Below are positions 46,506 to 55,024 of a stretch of 64,000 bases of DNA, one piece after another (the first letter of the stretch is position 1; each line of letters begins with the position of its first letter). This DNA comes from Nitratireductor sp. B36 (GTDB taxonomy: Bacteria > Pseudomonadota > Alphaproteobacteria > Rhizobiales > Rhizobiaceae): the NCBI RefSeq assembly GCF_020833685.1, contig NZ_JACKZY010000001.1, forward strand, positions 1,190,578 to 1,254,577, in the 5' to 3' direction. Below the pieces are notes generated by a model. It made no database searches. It was not told where the DNA came from and worked only from the letters and a program-made list of their open reading frames with translations. Both the position numbers and the translations under genes were made by a program.

Positions 46506-46906
46506 CGTTTGGCTTTCCCGCGCTTCCCCGGAACAATTCGCCAGTTCTCGGGCCGGAGGTCGGTCCAGTCAGTCCCGATCATTTCGACAATCTGCCCGTA
46601 ACCGGCTCGCAGAATGAGCCTAGAGACGGTTGCTAGTTTCAATCGCTCACGGCGGCGATGAACGCGGACATACTTCCGCTCTTGCGCAAGCTCTCCGTCG
46701 CGCCCTCGCCCATTCCCGTTGACGTGCCATGTATCTGCGAACTCGTCGCTTTCGTTGATGCGCCGATAATCGGCTTCAAGCACAGTCGCCCAGATGGTTC
46801 CCTGTCGGTTCAACGGAACGCGGACGCAGGGGCGGTTGTGGGGGTCTGTGAAGGTCTGAATGGGGGGCCTAACCGGTGTGGCCTCTCTATTCTGCTTCTT
46901 GGTCAT
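46502..46906 (-). CDS. Degenerate HNH/homing-endonuclease-like protein
   Basis: A 134-residue protein. ERKYVRVHRRRERLKLATVSRLILRAGYGQIVEMIGTDWTDLRPENWRIV follows the phage HNH layout (LHRLI...VDHINGDGLDNRRENLRIV). However, the first His is Ser and the DH pair is EM, so metal binding and cleavage are probably lost. The N-terminal part with CVRVPLNRQGTIWATVLEADYRRI resembles AP2-HNH proteins. It is first of the HNH-like/rnhA/polymerase-like transcript. Confidence 0.6.
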   Translation of the reverse strand: MTKKQNREATPVRPPIQTFTDPHNRPCVRVPLNRQGTIWATVLEADYRRINESDEFADTWHVNGNGRGRDGELAQERKYVRVHRRRERLKLATVSRLILRAGYGQIVEMIGTDWTDLRPENWRIVPGKRGKAKR

Positions 46907-46945
46907 GTTGTTTTCTCTCTTGCTGAATGGCGCTCCTCACATCGC

Positions 46946-46980
46946 AAAAAGAAAAGCCCCACGTCGGATGACGCAGGGCC
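46946..46980 (-). terminator. Probable terminator upstream of the HNH-like gene
   Basis: Minus strand: GCCC.GACG-type interrupted stem (GCCCTGCGTC...GACGTGGGGC) followed by TTTTCTTTTT. It would end transcripts coming from the small genes at 47.5-47.9 kb. Confidence 0.6.
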
Positions 46981-47282
46981 TTTCGGAATGGCGAACGGGG
47001 AACTTGGATGAAGGTGGGTGAAGCGGTTGCGGAGAACCGTATTCAGGTAGATTCAATCTTCCTTTTCACGATCACATCGCAAAAAAATGCAGGAAGACAG
47101 ATGGGCTCACACGTACGCGAGCCAGAAAGCCGACCGCCGCAAACACCGTTGACGCGAAGGCTCGCCACACTCGGCAAGACAACGAGGGCTCGTCAAGGTG
47201 CCCGAATGGTCAGCTATCAGGATCGTGCGTTGTGAAGGTTCCACACCGAAAGGCGCAAAAGCCAGATACGATGTCAAAATGG

Positions 47283-47397
47283 TAGCGGGTAATTGATTGC
47301 GGCGGTGTCCTGTACGGGGGGGTAATCAATTGTGGCGACATCCTGTAGCGAGGGGTAATCGTTTTCGACAGGTCGTCCTGTACGGAGGGGTAATCAA
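47283..47397. repeat. Iteron-like degenerate tandem repeats
   Basis: TCCTGTACGGGGGGGTAATC, TCCTGTAGCGAGGGGTAATC and TCCTGTACGGAGGGGTAATC start at 47,308, 47,341 and 47,376 (33- and 35-bp spacing). A partial copy (TAGCGGGTAATT) starts at 47,283. They lie in the largest non-coding gap of the island (46,907-47,462). Iterons of a replication origin or clustered operators are possible; a coding origin is unlikely because the spacing is not a constant multiple of three. Confidence 0.65.
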
Positions 47398-47462
47398 AAT
47401 GCCTCAATGAAAAAGGCCCGAGCAAGCGCCCGAGCCAATCCCTGTCTGCACCCCCGTGCAGC

Positions 47463-47612
47463 CTATTCCGTTGACCGCGCGGCGCGCACCCGTCCGAACC
47501 GATCAACTGTCCGGGGCCCCTTCCGCCCCTGCACAGGCACTGATAGCGCCCTCAAGCGGGCACGAAACAAGATGGCAGATGGCTTCCGCCTGTTGCGCTT
47601 CCGTCGCTCCAT
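47463..47612 (-). CDS. Small Arg-rich protein
   Basis: A 49-residue, strongly basic product (MERRKRNRRKPSAILFRARLRAL...). A good GGGAGG ribosome site lies eight bases before the ATG, and the start overlaps the end region of the preceding small gene (1 nt apart). Nucleic-acid binding is possible from charge alone. No family recognised. Confidence 0.5.
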   Translation of the reverse strand: MERRKRNRRKPSAILFRARLRALSVPVQGRKGPRTVDRFGRVRAARSTE

Positions 47613-47613
47613 G

Positions 47614-47910
47614 TCAGCACCCTCCCGCACAGCCCACGAAACAATCCCGTGACAGGTCCCCACGAAGGGGTTCCGGCAATGCGTTGTTGAACTCAAGCGC
47701 CTTCATGATGCCCCAACGGAAGCAATCCACCACCTCGGGGTCACTGATCGTCGCTCCATTCGCTATCAGCGCCGATGCGTGTTCTAGGAAGTCAGCGGCG
47801 TGTCGCAGGGCATACATGGCTTCCCACGTCTCCCCGGACACTTCCGAAGCAACTGCGGTCGATGCGAAGGCGTTCTCTGCGGCAACTTCAGTGGCAATGG
47901 TCTGCTGCAT
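47614..47910 (-). CDS. Small hypothetical helical protein
   Basis: A 98-residue product starting MQQTIATEVAAENAFASTAV, with AGGAG seven bases upstream. The ATG two codons further up is too close to that site. The middle (WEAMYALRHAADFLEHASALIANGATI) is helical and resembles small phage or plasmid accessory proteins. It ends in Cys-rich CFVGCAGGC. Likely cotranscribed with the 49-residue gene that follows. Confidence 0.6.
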   Translation of the reverse strand: MQQTIATEVAAENAFASTAVASEVSGETWEAMYALRHAADFLEHASALIANGATISDPEVVDCFRWGIMKALEFNNALPEPLRGDLSRDCFVGCAGGC

Positions 47911-48230
47911 GGTCATTCTCCTGTGCTTTCGTTCGTGGTGAAGGTGTCGATAGGCACAGGCTTGCAGACGAAATCTCCGTTGGAAAGCAATAAGTTGCCC
48001 CATTATAGGGACCATTCTTCGTCGCCTGAAAAATCGTCCCCTATGCGGAACTAATTTCTTCAAGCAGGACAGGGCGGGGAGATGAGTGAGGCCGAACGAT
48101 AGTCCCATATGGTGAACCAAATGAACAGATTGTCGCAGGGCTGTACGCGCTCCCCACACTGAACGAACTGGCCGCTCGGCCCAGACGAAAGGGCTAAGAC
48201 GAACTTTGTTCAACAGGGAATGGGGGCGCT

Positions 48231-48375
48231 TTGGTCATCTCCGAAAGTGGCCTCTACAAGCTCGTCATGCGCTCCGACAAGCCAGAAGCCAGAGGGTATC
48301 AGGATTGGATGACGATGACGGTCCTTCCGGCGATCAGGAAAGACGGTGGCTATATCGCAGGTGAGGAGTTCGTTG
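48231..48375 (+). pseudogene. BRO-family antirepressor remnant
   Basis: The frame reads VISESGLYKLVMRSDKPEARGYQDWMTMTVLPAIRKDGGYIAGEE, the second half of the BRO-N domain of phage antirepressors. An in-frame stop at 48,195 removes most of the N-terminal half. After about 48,375 the frame runs antisense to the next gene and loses similarity. It has no proper start codon. Confidence 0.75.
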
Positions 48376-48825
48376 CTACCGCGCTTGTCCGAGCCGATGC
48401 CAGGCATTCCGTGCATCAACCAGTTCTCTGTCGGAGCCGGGGGTATAGAAACGCCGGTCAAACCAGAATACCCGTAGATGTTCTGGCTTCTGCGAGCGGC
48501 TTCCCGGATCACGGACCATGCGCTCCCGTATCTCGTCCAGAGAGAGTATGTAGCAAGTGGGGTCGGAACTGCGGGCAAAGGCCACAAACACCCACCACGG
48601 GGTCACATGCTGCTCCGGATGAATGCCAAGATTAGTGTCCTGCGGTTTGGCAGAATGCGCCTTCACCTGAATTGTGTGCATAGTGCGCTCGTCGGTAGAG
48701 GCTGCGAGCATATCGGCTCCCTTCGCGTTGCGCGTCGTAAGCATCACATTCCAGCCCTCGCGCGATAACTCCCGCGCCACATGATAAAGGCCGATGTTAC
48801 CTGTTATCTGCCGATCATTGCTCAA
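48376..48825 (-). CDS. PD-(D/E)XK nuclease-like protein
   Basis: A 149-residue protein with the layout of small PD-(D/E)XK proteins: GNIGLYHVARELSREGWNV (helix with Glu19), GADMLAA (Asp38) and IQVKAHS (Gln53-Val-Lys55, Q replacing the usual Glu). An aromatic-rich PWWVFVAFARSSDPTCYILSLDEI follows. Similar proteins occur in mobile elements and may be inactive DNA-binding or active nucleases. Its start is 14 nt downstream of the serine-recombinase stop, so it is probably in the same transcript. Confidence 0.7.
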   Translation of the reverse strand: MSNDRQITGNIGLYHVARELSREGWNVMLTTRNAKGADMLAASTDERTMHTIQVKAHSAKPQDTNLGIHPEQHVTPWWVFVAFARSSDPTCYILSLDEIRERMVRDPGSRSQKPEHLRVFWFDRRFYTPGSDRELVDARNAWHRLGQAR

Positions 48826-48838
48826 CGCTTCTCTCCTC

Positions 48839-49456
48839 CTATCCCGCCCCTTCTCGAACCCGTTTGGCAGCCTTGGCTACGGTTGCCCTGCTCGCTCCCG
48901 TGAGTTGCATCACAGCGTTCCAAGACTTCCCCTCGGATAGCAAGGTTCCGATCTGTGCAAGCCGCTCCGTGTCCTCTGGTCGTCCCTTATAGACCCCTCT
49001 AGCCTTTGCCCCGGCGATGCCCTGTGCCTGTCGTCTGCGCCTGTCGTCATAGTCCTTGCGAGCGATGGCAGCGAGCATATCGAGCATCATTCCATTGATC
49101 GCATCCGCCATCCGTTGGGTGAACTCATCGCCGTCCACCAGTTGCCAAGAGGTCGGCAGGTCAAGAGCAACGACGCGCAACCGCTTGGCGCTGATCTCCG
49201 CACGTAGGTTCTCCCAATCGTCCCGCCGCAATCTGGAAAGTCTGTCCACCTGCTCGCAAAGGATGATGTCGCCGGAGTGAGCGTCTTTCAGGAGCCTTTG
49301 AAGCTCTGGCCTATCGAGACGTGCACCGCTTTCGTTCTCAACGTACCAACTGGCAATCTTCATTCCCCGCTCGCTGGCGAAGTCTTCTAGGTCTTTCCTT
49401 GCGCGCTGTGCGTCCTGCTCTCTGGTAGAGGCCCGGAGATAAGCCCGTATGAACAT
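48839..49456 (-). CDS. Small serine recombinase (resolvase/invertase)
   Basis: The start at MFIRAYLRASTREQDAQRA places the catalytic Ser at residue 10 with Arg8 before it. CEQVDRLSRLRRDDW is the second catalytic region, and the long E-helix follows. A C-terminal helix-turn-helix (about residues 165-200, SEGKSWNAVMQLTGASRATVAKAAKR) binds DNA. Length 205 residues, normal for resolvases. Repeats resembling a res site lie immediately upstream. Confidence 0.92.
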   Translation of the reverse strand: MFIRAYLRASTREQDAQRARKDLEDFASERGMKIASWYVENESGARLDRPELQRLLKDAHSGDIILCEQVDRLSRLRRDDWENLRAEISAKRLRVVALDLPTSWQLVDGDEFTQRMADAINGMMLDMLAAIARKDYDDRRRRQAQGIAGAKARGVYKGRPEDTERLAQIGTLLSEGKSWNAVMQLTGASRATVAKAAKRVREGAG

Positions 49457-49472
49457 TGTGCATCCCACCTAC

Positions 49473-49589
49473 GGTCTGTTTTAGGTAGTCTGCATCATAT
49501 CGGTCTGCATAGGGTTGTCAAGCGGATTTAACAGACCGAGCACCGAAAGACTGACTTCCGGTCTGATATACCTACGCTCAAAACAGACC
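49473..49589. promoter_or_regulatory. Candidate res site / operator cluster of the serine recombinase
   Basis: GGTCTG occurs at 49,473, 49,501 and 49,559, and its reverse CAGACC at 49,532 and 49,584; the outer copies carry GGTCTGTTTT and AAAACAGACC. The 117-bp span upstream of the recombinase start matches the size and multiple inverted subsites of resolvase res sites, and must also hold the gene's promoter. Confidence 0.55.
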
Positions 49590-49896
49590 AAGCGGACCTC
49601 CCGTCCCACGGTCGCCAGCGTTCGCGAACTGAAATCAGCCGACAGAGCGCCCGCGAGGTGAAGGGAGAGAGTTGCTTGACGTAAATCGAAAGGGAAACCA
49701 AGGGGTGACAAGCGGCGCCCCCACGGGGGGTATTCTCAAGCCACGACTGTCGAGTTCGGGGCCACAGATTTTTGAGGCATTTTGAAACGCCCCTTACGAG
49801 GACGCTGGTCTGCTTCAGGGTGGGTTGCGGACTAGCGGCTTTTTATTACTACTGTCATCCACAAGCTGACGTAACGATCACCGACGGAGCGATCTG

Positions 49897-50688
49897 ATGC
49901 CAAATCTCTGGCTGACCTACGCGTGGAAGGACAATGAGAACCAAGACATTGATTTCGTTGTTCAACGCTTGGAGGGACAAGGTGTCTCAGTGCAGTTGGA
50001 CCGTACACAGCTCTTGGCCGGAAAACGCTTGTGGGACCAAATCGCTGGCAGGATCGAAAGTCCGCATTTGGATGGGTGGGCTATTTTCGTCACTGAAAAC
50101 AGTCTGCGAAGCGAGCCGTGTTTGGAAGAGATTGCCTATGCCCTAGATCGCGCGTTGCGAACACGAGGCAGCAACTTCCCGCTGATTGGCATCTTTCCCA
50201 CTCCAATGGACCGCTCCATCATTCCAAGCGCCTTGGCCACTCGACTTTATGTTACCCTGAAGGACCGAGATTGGCCGGTCAGGATAGGCGATAGCCTCGG
50301 TGGCGCTTCTACCCAACGGATACCAGCGGTTGAGCCGTACGAATTCAAAGTTCACCGCGATGCCGATGATTGGGTCTATGAAATGCGCCCTAGGGACGGG
50401 GTTTGGCATCCCCCTAGCGTGGTTGTCTTAGAGGATGATTATGCATCGTGCTCAATGCCGTACGTTACCGCACCAAAAAGACCCAACTACAAGCCGCCTA
50501 TGTGGTCAATCACGGACATTCAGACTACGGTGGCCCCGGACGGGTCGCGTTGGCGTGGGTGGTCGGCAGAAACTCAAGTTGATAACACCAAATCGCTATA
50601 TTTGCGGTCAAAGAAGCAACTTAGGCGGATAGGATTCAGCTCCGGACTCCCCAGTCCCAACGCAATACGCATTCTCGACCTTCACTAG
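49897..50688 (+). CDS. Standalone TIR-domain protein
   Basis: Residues 1-125 form a TIR domain: LWLTYAWKDNENQDIDFVVQRL (strand A and helix), VSVQLDRTQLLAGKRLWDQI, GWAIFVTENSLRSEPCLEEIAYAL, with S-x-x-C-x-x-E (Ser72, Cys75, Glu78) at the position of the catalytic Glu of TIR NADases. Residues 160-263 (VHRDADDWVYEMRPRDGVWHPPSVVV... and RWRGWSAETQ) are an unfamiliar domain. It is the only large plus-strand gene inside the island, a likely defence-type cargo (inference). No partner NAD sensor such as ThsA is present. Confidence 0.8.
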   Translation: MPNLWLTYAWKDNENQDIDFVVQRLEGQGVSVQLDRTQLLAGKRLWDQIAGRIESPHLDGWAIFVTENSLRSEPCLEEIAYALDRALRTRGSNFPLIGIFPTPMDRSIIPSALATRLYVTLKDRDWPVRIGDSLGGASTQRIPAVEPYEFKVHRDADDWVYEMRPRDGVWHPPSVVVLEDDYASCSMPYVTAPKRPNYKPPMWSITDIQTTVAPDGSRWRGWSAETQVDNTKSLYLRSKKQLRRIGFSSGLPSPNAIRILDLH

Positions 50689-50880
50689 CCTCCCTGTCAT
50701 TTGCATGAGGAGCTGCGTCAAGCGCTTGCGGTGGCATTGGTTAAACAGCCTTTGCGAACCGAATGGCAACTTATGTCGTTTCCTCGAACTGTTATGTACG
50801 ATCAACACGAGGTTGGGAGCGGAAAGGGAATGAAACGGAATTGGCACCGGGACGCTTAGGAGTGCACCCGAGAACATGCT

Positions 50881-52416
50881 TCAAGCCCCTGTTTCAATCT
50901 CATATCCCGGCAACTTCTGAATTTCCCGCCACAAGGCTTTCACGGTCGTCTCCCCGTAATCGGAGGCTGCACGACCATCTTCATGCCCCTGAATTACGTC
51001 CATGTATTCGGGTGCGATCCCTGCTTCTCGCGCCGTAGTCTTGAATCGATGTCTCCACGCGTGGTTTGGCTGAACTTTCGGATCATCAATGCCGACGACT
51101 TCCCGGACCCATTTTCCAACTTTAGCTCCGGCGCTTTGCGCACGCTCGAAAGGGTTGGCGGCTTTCCCTCGGACAGGCTCTGTCGAGTAGAATATCGGTC
51201 CCCTTGGCAAGCCGTGGATCATTTCCACTAATCCCATCTTGGACAGCTGTGGGTGGATGGGAACGATGCGATACGCTCCGGTTTTAACGGACCCCGCTTC
51301 GGGCGTAATTCGTAAGCACCTCACTCCATGGACTTCAATCAAGTCCTCGGTGCGCAACTGCATAACCTCGGTAATCCGAGCGCCGGTAAATGCACATATC
51401 CATGCCCCCCACCGGATAGCCCTTTTATTCTCAACCGTGCGCCGTCCGAGTGTGGTCGGATCAGCTAGAGTGGCGGTGAGAATTGCTATTGCCTCTTCAT
51501 CGGTAAACCCCTTCGGGCGCGTTCGCTGTGGTTTGGCGAACCTGACCTTGTTTTCCTTTGCAGGGTTCTCTTTGATTTTTCGCTTCTCGACCGCGACATT
51601 GAACACCGTCTTAATCGCCGCTAGATACTTCTGGCCGACGGTACGTGCGGACAGGCCCCGCGTATGACGCAGGTCGTCGCACCAATCCGCTATTTCCTCA
51701 GACGTGACGCGCCTTGCATCGTCGTGGCCCAGATACTCAATCAGAGCCTCGACCTTCTGCCGGAAGTCCCCGACTGTCCGGGCAGACTTTCCTTCTGACA
51801 GATGATCCCTTTCCCATAGCTTGAACAAGCCGCGCAGCGTGAGCCGTTCGCCGTCCTTGCTTTCTGCGGCGCCAGGGTTGGCAACAACCGGGAACCTGTC
51901 CGCCCTCGGATCGGGACTGTAGTCACCTTCGGAGCGCTTCAACTGCTGCTCGGCAACCTGTCGAAATGTCCGGCCAACCTCCCCCATCAATCGTGTACGG
52001 CTGGTCTCGTCGGTTACGATACCTTGCTCCAGAAGCAAGTTGTCTACCGTCGCGCCATACCAACGCTCCGGCCCGTCTGGATCGGACTCAACACGGTCGA
52101 ACAGCGCAAGCATCTCTGTCCAAACATCAGGCTCACCCGGTTCTGTCTCGCGCAACGCCATCCAGTCCCGATATATGATGCCCGTAAGGGCCACTATCTG
52201 CTTATGCGGAAGAGGTTCAGGGCGTTTCCGAAGCCGCTCCCACACCATTGCCTGTTTGCGGACGGCATCGGCGTTTCGTCTCTTGGCCTCGTCGGGGTCT
52301 TTCGTTCGGAGCGACCAACTGATCTCCTTCTTGCCAAATATGGCAACAAGGTCGGCGGGCGTTTTCTGCCGGAAGTAGTAGACGCCAGATTTAGGATGCT
52401 TCTGCGGACGGGACAT
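50881..52416 (-). CDS. Tyrosine recombinase (site-specific integrase)
   Basis: Catalyses island insertion and excision at tRNA-Thr. N-terminal DUF6538-like segment MSRPQKHPKSGVYYFRQKTPADLVAIFGKKEISWSLRTKD binds arm sites; a SAM-like core-binding domain (about residues 210-300) follows. Catalytic residues: Arg in TGARITEVMQLRTEDL, H-x-x-R in NHAWRHRFKT, GHEDGRAASDYGE with His and the nucleophilic Tyr. The start at ATG 52416 is chosen over GTG 52428. It faces away from the tRNA, and its start lies 13 nt from the right arm repeats. Confidence 0.95.
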   Translation of the reverse strand: MSRPQKHPKSGVYYFRQKTPADLVAIFGKKEISWSLRTKDPDEAKRRNADAVRKQAMVWERLRKRPEPLPHKQIVALTGIIYRDWMALRETEPGEPDVWTEMLALFDRVESDPDGPERWYGATVDNLLLEQGIVTDETSRTRLMGEVGRTFRQVAEQQLKRSEGDYSPDPRADRFPVVANPGAAESKDGERLTLRGLFKLWERDHLSEGKSARTVGDFRQKVEALIEYLGHDDARRVTSEEIADWCDDLRHTRGLSARTVGQKYLAAIKTVFNVAVEKRKIKENPAKENKVRFAKPQRTRPKGFTDEEAIAILTATLADPTTLGRRTVENKRAIRWGAWICAFTGARITEVMQLRTEDLIEVHGVRCLRITPEAGSVKTGAYRIVPIHPQLSKMGLVEMIHGLPRGPIFYSTEPVRGKAANPFERAQSAGAKVGKWVREVVGIDDPKVQPNHAWRHRFKTTAREAGIAPEYMDVIQGHEDGRAASDYGETTVKALWREIQKLPGYEIETGA

Positions 52417-52428
52417 CTGTAGGACCAC

Positions 52429-52450
52429 GGTGTAGAGCCTCGGTGTAGAA
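52429..52450. repeat. Tandem GGTGTAGA pair, right end (probable integrase arm site)
   Basis: GGTGTAGAGCCTC followed by GGTGTAGAA, 13-bp spacing, 58 bp from the right core repeat. Same orientation as the pair at 42,983. It overlaps the region just upstream of the integrase start, so integrase binding could repress its own gene. Confidence 0.75.
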
Positions 52451-52508
52451 CCGAAGTCAATCTAAGCCCCTGATAACACCGAACTTCTTGATTTTGAAAC
52501 AAGAAAGC

Positions 52509-52583
<75 letters not shown>

Positions 52584-52838
52584 AGCGCCGAAACGGCGGA
52601 CGCCTGAAGAGCGGGCGATCCGCTTGCGTCCCGATCACGGGGAGACAGCGTCGCTGCCCGCCCTTGTGATGCGGCGGACTTCTGCCACAATGATCAGCAT
52701 TGCGCAAGCACACATTCGCATTCATTTGCTCAGTTTGATATATGGCTGTGAAAATCATCACTGCCATGAACGATGCGCTGCTTGCGGTGCCCCGATCCTG
52801 GGGTAGGATCACAGCCGGTTGTCGCAGTTCGGTTGACC

Positions 52839-53042
52839 ATGGAGTTTCACTTGGGCAAAGCCAGAGAGCCAGATGTCTCATCCCCGAGCGCAAAAGGTGA
52901 TGAAGAGCGCAGAAAGCGCCTTGCTGCCCAGTTGCGTGCCAATCTCGCTCGGCGAAAGGCGCAGGCGCGGTCCCGCCGTCAGGGAGGGGCCGATCAACGT
53001 CCTGAAGGGCTGCACCCCGAAGCAGCGGATACCGACGAATAG
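52839..53042 (+). CDS. Small basic conserved protein upstream of murA
   Basis: A 67-residue product, MEFHLGKAREPDVSSPSAKGDEERRKRLAAQLRANLARRKAQARSR..., charged and helical with an Arg/Lys cluster. Similar short proteins precede murA in other rhizobia. The frame is open upstream, but this ATG fits the conserved start. Nucleic-acid or ribosome association is possible from charge only. The gap 52,584-52,838 holds only its promoter region. Confidence 0.65.
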   Translation: MEFHLGKAREPDVSSPSAKGDEERRKRLAAQLRANLARRKAQARSRRQGGADQRPEGLHPEAADTDE

Positions 53043-53267
53043 CCTATTCACCCATGCAATCACCGCCTTGCGCGGCGCGCGGCCATGTTTTAGGACCAAT
53101 TGAAACGAATATATCTTGCAACATCTGCTTCGCGGTATCGCAGCCACCGCCTATCGCATCAGAAGCGGCCTTTACGATACCGCAAGGCAATCGGCGCATT
53201 CTGGCAAGTCGGGGACAATCCGAAATTACGGCCGACAACGGCAAGCGCGCCCGGAAAGTGAGAACGG

Positions 53268-54557
53268 ATGGATCGCATACGCATAACCGGCGGCAACGCG
53301 CTCAACGGCACGCTGCCCATATCGGGCGCCAAGAATGCCGCCCTGCCGCTCATGATCGCGTCATTGCTGACCGATGACACGCTGACGCTCGATAACGTCC
53401 CGCATCTGGCGGATGTGGAGAGCCTGATCCGCATTCTCGGCAATCATGGGGTCGACTACTCGGTGAATGGCCGCCGTGAAAACCAGCAGAAAGGTTATTC
53501 GCGCACCATTCATTTCACCGCCCGCAGCATCGTGGACACGCTCGCGCCTTATGAACTCGTCTCGAAAATGCGGGCGAGCTTCTGGGTCATCGGCCCGCTT
53601 TTGGCGCGCATGGGCGAGGCCCGCGTCTCGCTGCCAGGCGGCTGCGCCATTGGAACACGCCCCGTCGATCTCTTCATCGACGGCCTGCGCGCGCTCGGTG
53701 CCGAGATCGAGATCGAACAGGGCTACGTGAACGCGAAAGCCAAAAACGGGCTGGTCGGCAATCGATATGTTTTCCCCAAAGTTTCCGTGGGCGCCACGCA
53801 TGTCCTGATGATGGCTGCGTCGCTCGCAAAGGGCGAAACCGTTCTGGAGAACGCGGCGCGCGAGCCGGAGATCGTCAACCTGGCCGACTGCCTCAATGCG
53901 ATGGGCGCGAAGATTTCGGGCGCGGGGACCGACACGATCAGGATTGACGGGGTAACGAGCCTTTCCGGTGCGCGGCACCGGGTCATTCCCGACCGGATCG
54001 AGACCGGTACCTATGCGATGGCCGTGGCGATGACCGGCGGCGACGTGATGCTGGAAGGCGCTCAGGCGGATCTCCTGGAATCAGCGCTTGGCATTCTGGA
54101 ACAGACCGGCGCCGAGATCACCCGCGCCAACACCGGCATTCGCGTGCGCCGCAATGGCAGCGGGATCAACCCCGTCGACATCACCACCCAGCCCTTCCCT
54201 GGTTTTCCAACCGATCTCCAGGCGCAATTCATGGGGCTGATGACCATGGCGAAGGGGCGCTCGCACATAACTGAAACCATCTTTGAAAACCGGTTCATGC
54301 ATGTGCAGGAGCTGGCACGCCTCGGTGCAAAGATCTCACTTTCCGGCCAGACCGCAGTCGTGGACGGCGTGTCACAACTGCGCGGCGCTCCAGTGATGGC
54401 GACCGATCTGCGCGCCTCGGTCTCTCTCGTGATCGCCGCACTCGCGGCGGAAGGACAGACGGAAGTGAACCGCGTTTATCATCTGGATCGCGGTTTCGAG
54501 CGGCTTGAAGAAAAGCTCTCCGCTTGCGGTGCTGCGGTTGAGCGTATCTCAAGCTGA
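53268..54557 (+). CDS. murA: UDP-N-acetylglucosamine 1-carboxyvinyltransferase
   Basis: First committed step of peptidoglycan synthesis: transfers enolpyruvate from PEP to UDP-GlcNAc. The 429-residue product begins [27 protein letters not shown]. The fosfomycin-sensitive catalytic Cys is in [31 protein letters not shown] and the final [13 protein letters not shown] are intact. It starts a plus-strand series of housekeeping genes. Confidence 0.97.
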   Translation: MDRIRITGGNALNGTLPISGAKNAALPLMIASLLTDDTLTLDNVPHLADVESLIRILGNHGVDYSVNGRRENQQKGYSRTIHFTARSIVDTLAPYELVSKMRASFWVIGPLLARMGEARVSLPGGCAIGTRPVDLFIDGLRALGAEIEIEQGYVNAKAKNGLVGNRYVFPKVSVGATHVLMMAASLAKGETVLENAAREPEIVNLADCLNAMGAKISGAGTDTIRIDGVTSLSGARHRVIPDRIETGTYAMAVAMTGGDVMLEGAQADLLESALGILEQTGAEITRANTGIRVRRNGSGINPVDITTQPFPGFPTDLQAQFMGLMTMAKGRSHITETIFENRFMHVQELARLGAKISLSGQTAVVDGVSQLRGAPVMATDLRASVSLVIAALAAEGQTEVNRVYHLDRGFERLEEKLSACGAAVERISS

Positions 54558-54576
54558 ACCTGGCGGGCCGGTGGTC

Positions 54577-55023
54577 ATGGATTTTCTCAAGCTCGTAGCG
54601 CTCGACGATGTCGATCTCGGTATCCTGTCGGCACATTTGCAGGATGCCGTGGTCAAGGTGGGTGACCTGGCTTTCGAACCCTCGAACCGAAGGTTTGCCG
54701 TCGCCTGCAACCGGTTTGTGTGGGAAAATGAAGCCAAGCGCAGCTTCCTGCGCAAGACACCGCATGAACGCCGTCGCTGCATTCTTCACTTCGACAGGGT
54801 GTTGCATGTGCGCGCGGCAGGTATCGACCGCAGCCGTCCTGATGACGTTCTGTCCCTTCTGGCACTCAATTTCATACCGGCCGAAGAAGCTCCGGCCGGG
54901 GTTGTCGAACTGATTTTCTCCGGCGGTTCCGCCTTGCGGCTCGATGTCGAGTGCATCGAGGCGCGGCTGACCGATCTCGGCGCGGCGTGGGAGACGCCGA
55001 GCCGACCAAGACACGACGTCTGA
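54577..55023 (+). CDS. DUF2948 family protein
   Basis: A 148-residue protein, [33 protein letters not shown], matching DUF2948 of rhizobia; [28 protein letters not shown] is the conserved middle. Function unknown. It begins 19 nt after murA and ends 1 nt before the UPF0262 gene, so the three are cotranscribed. In several relatives hisD lies directly after this gene; here it does not. Confidence 0.88.
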   Translation: MDFLKLVALDDVDLGILSAHLQDAVVKVGDLAFEPSNRRFAVACNRFVWENEAKRSFLRKTPHERRRCILHFDRVLHVRAAGIDRSRPDDVLSLLALNFIPAEEAPAGVVELIFSGGSALRLDVECIEARLTDLGAAWETPSRPRHDV

Positions 55024-55024
55024 C

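Noticed and set aside
47405..47436. Apparent GC-rich hairpin before poly-T on the minus strand
   Set aside because: GCCCGAGC occurs twice in direct, not inverted, orientation, so no stable stem forms.
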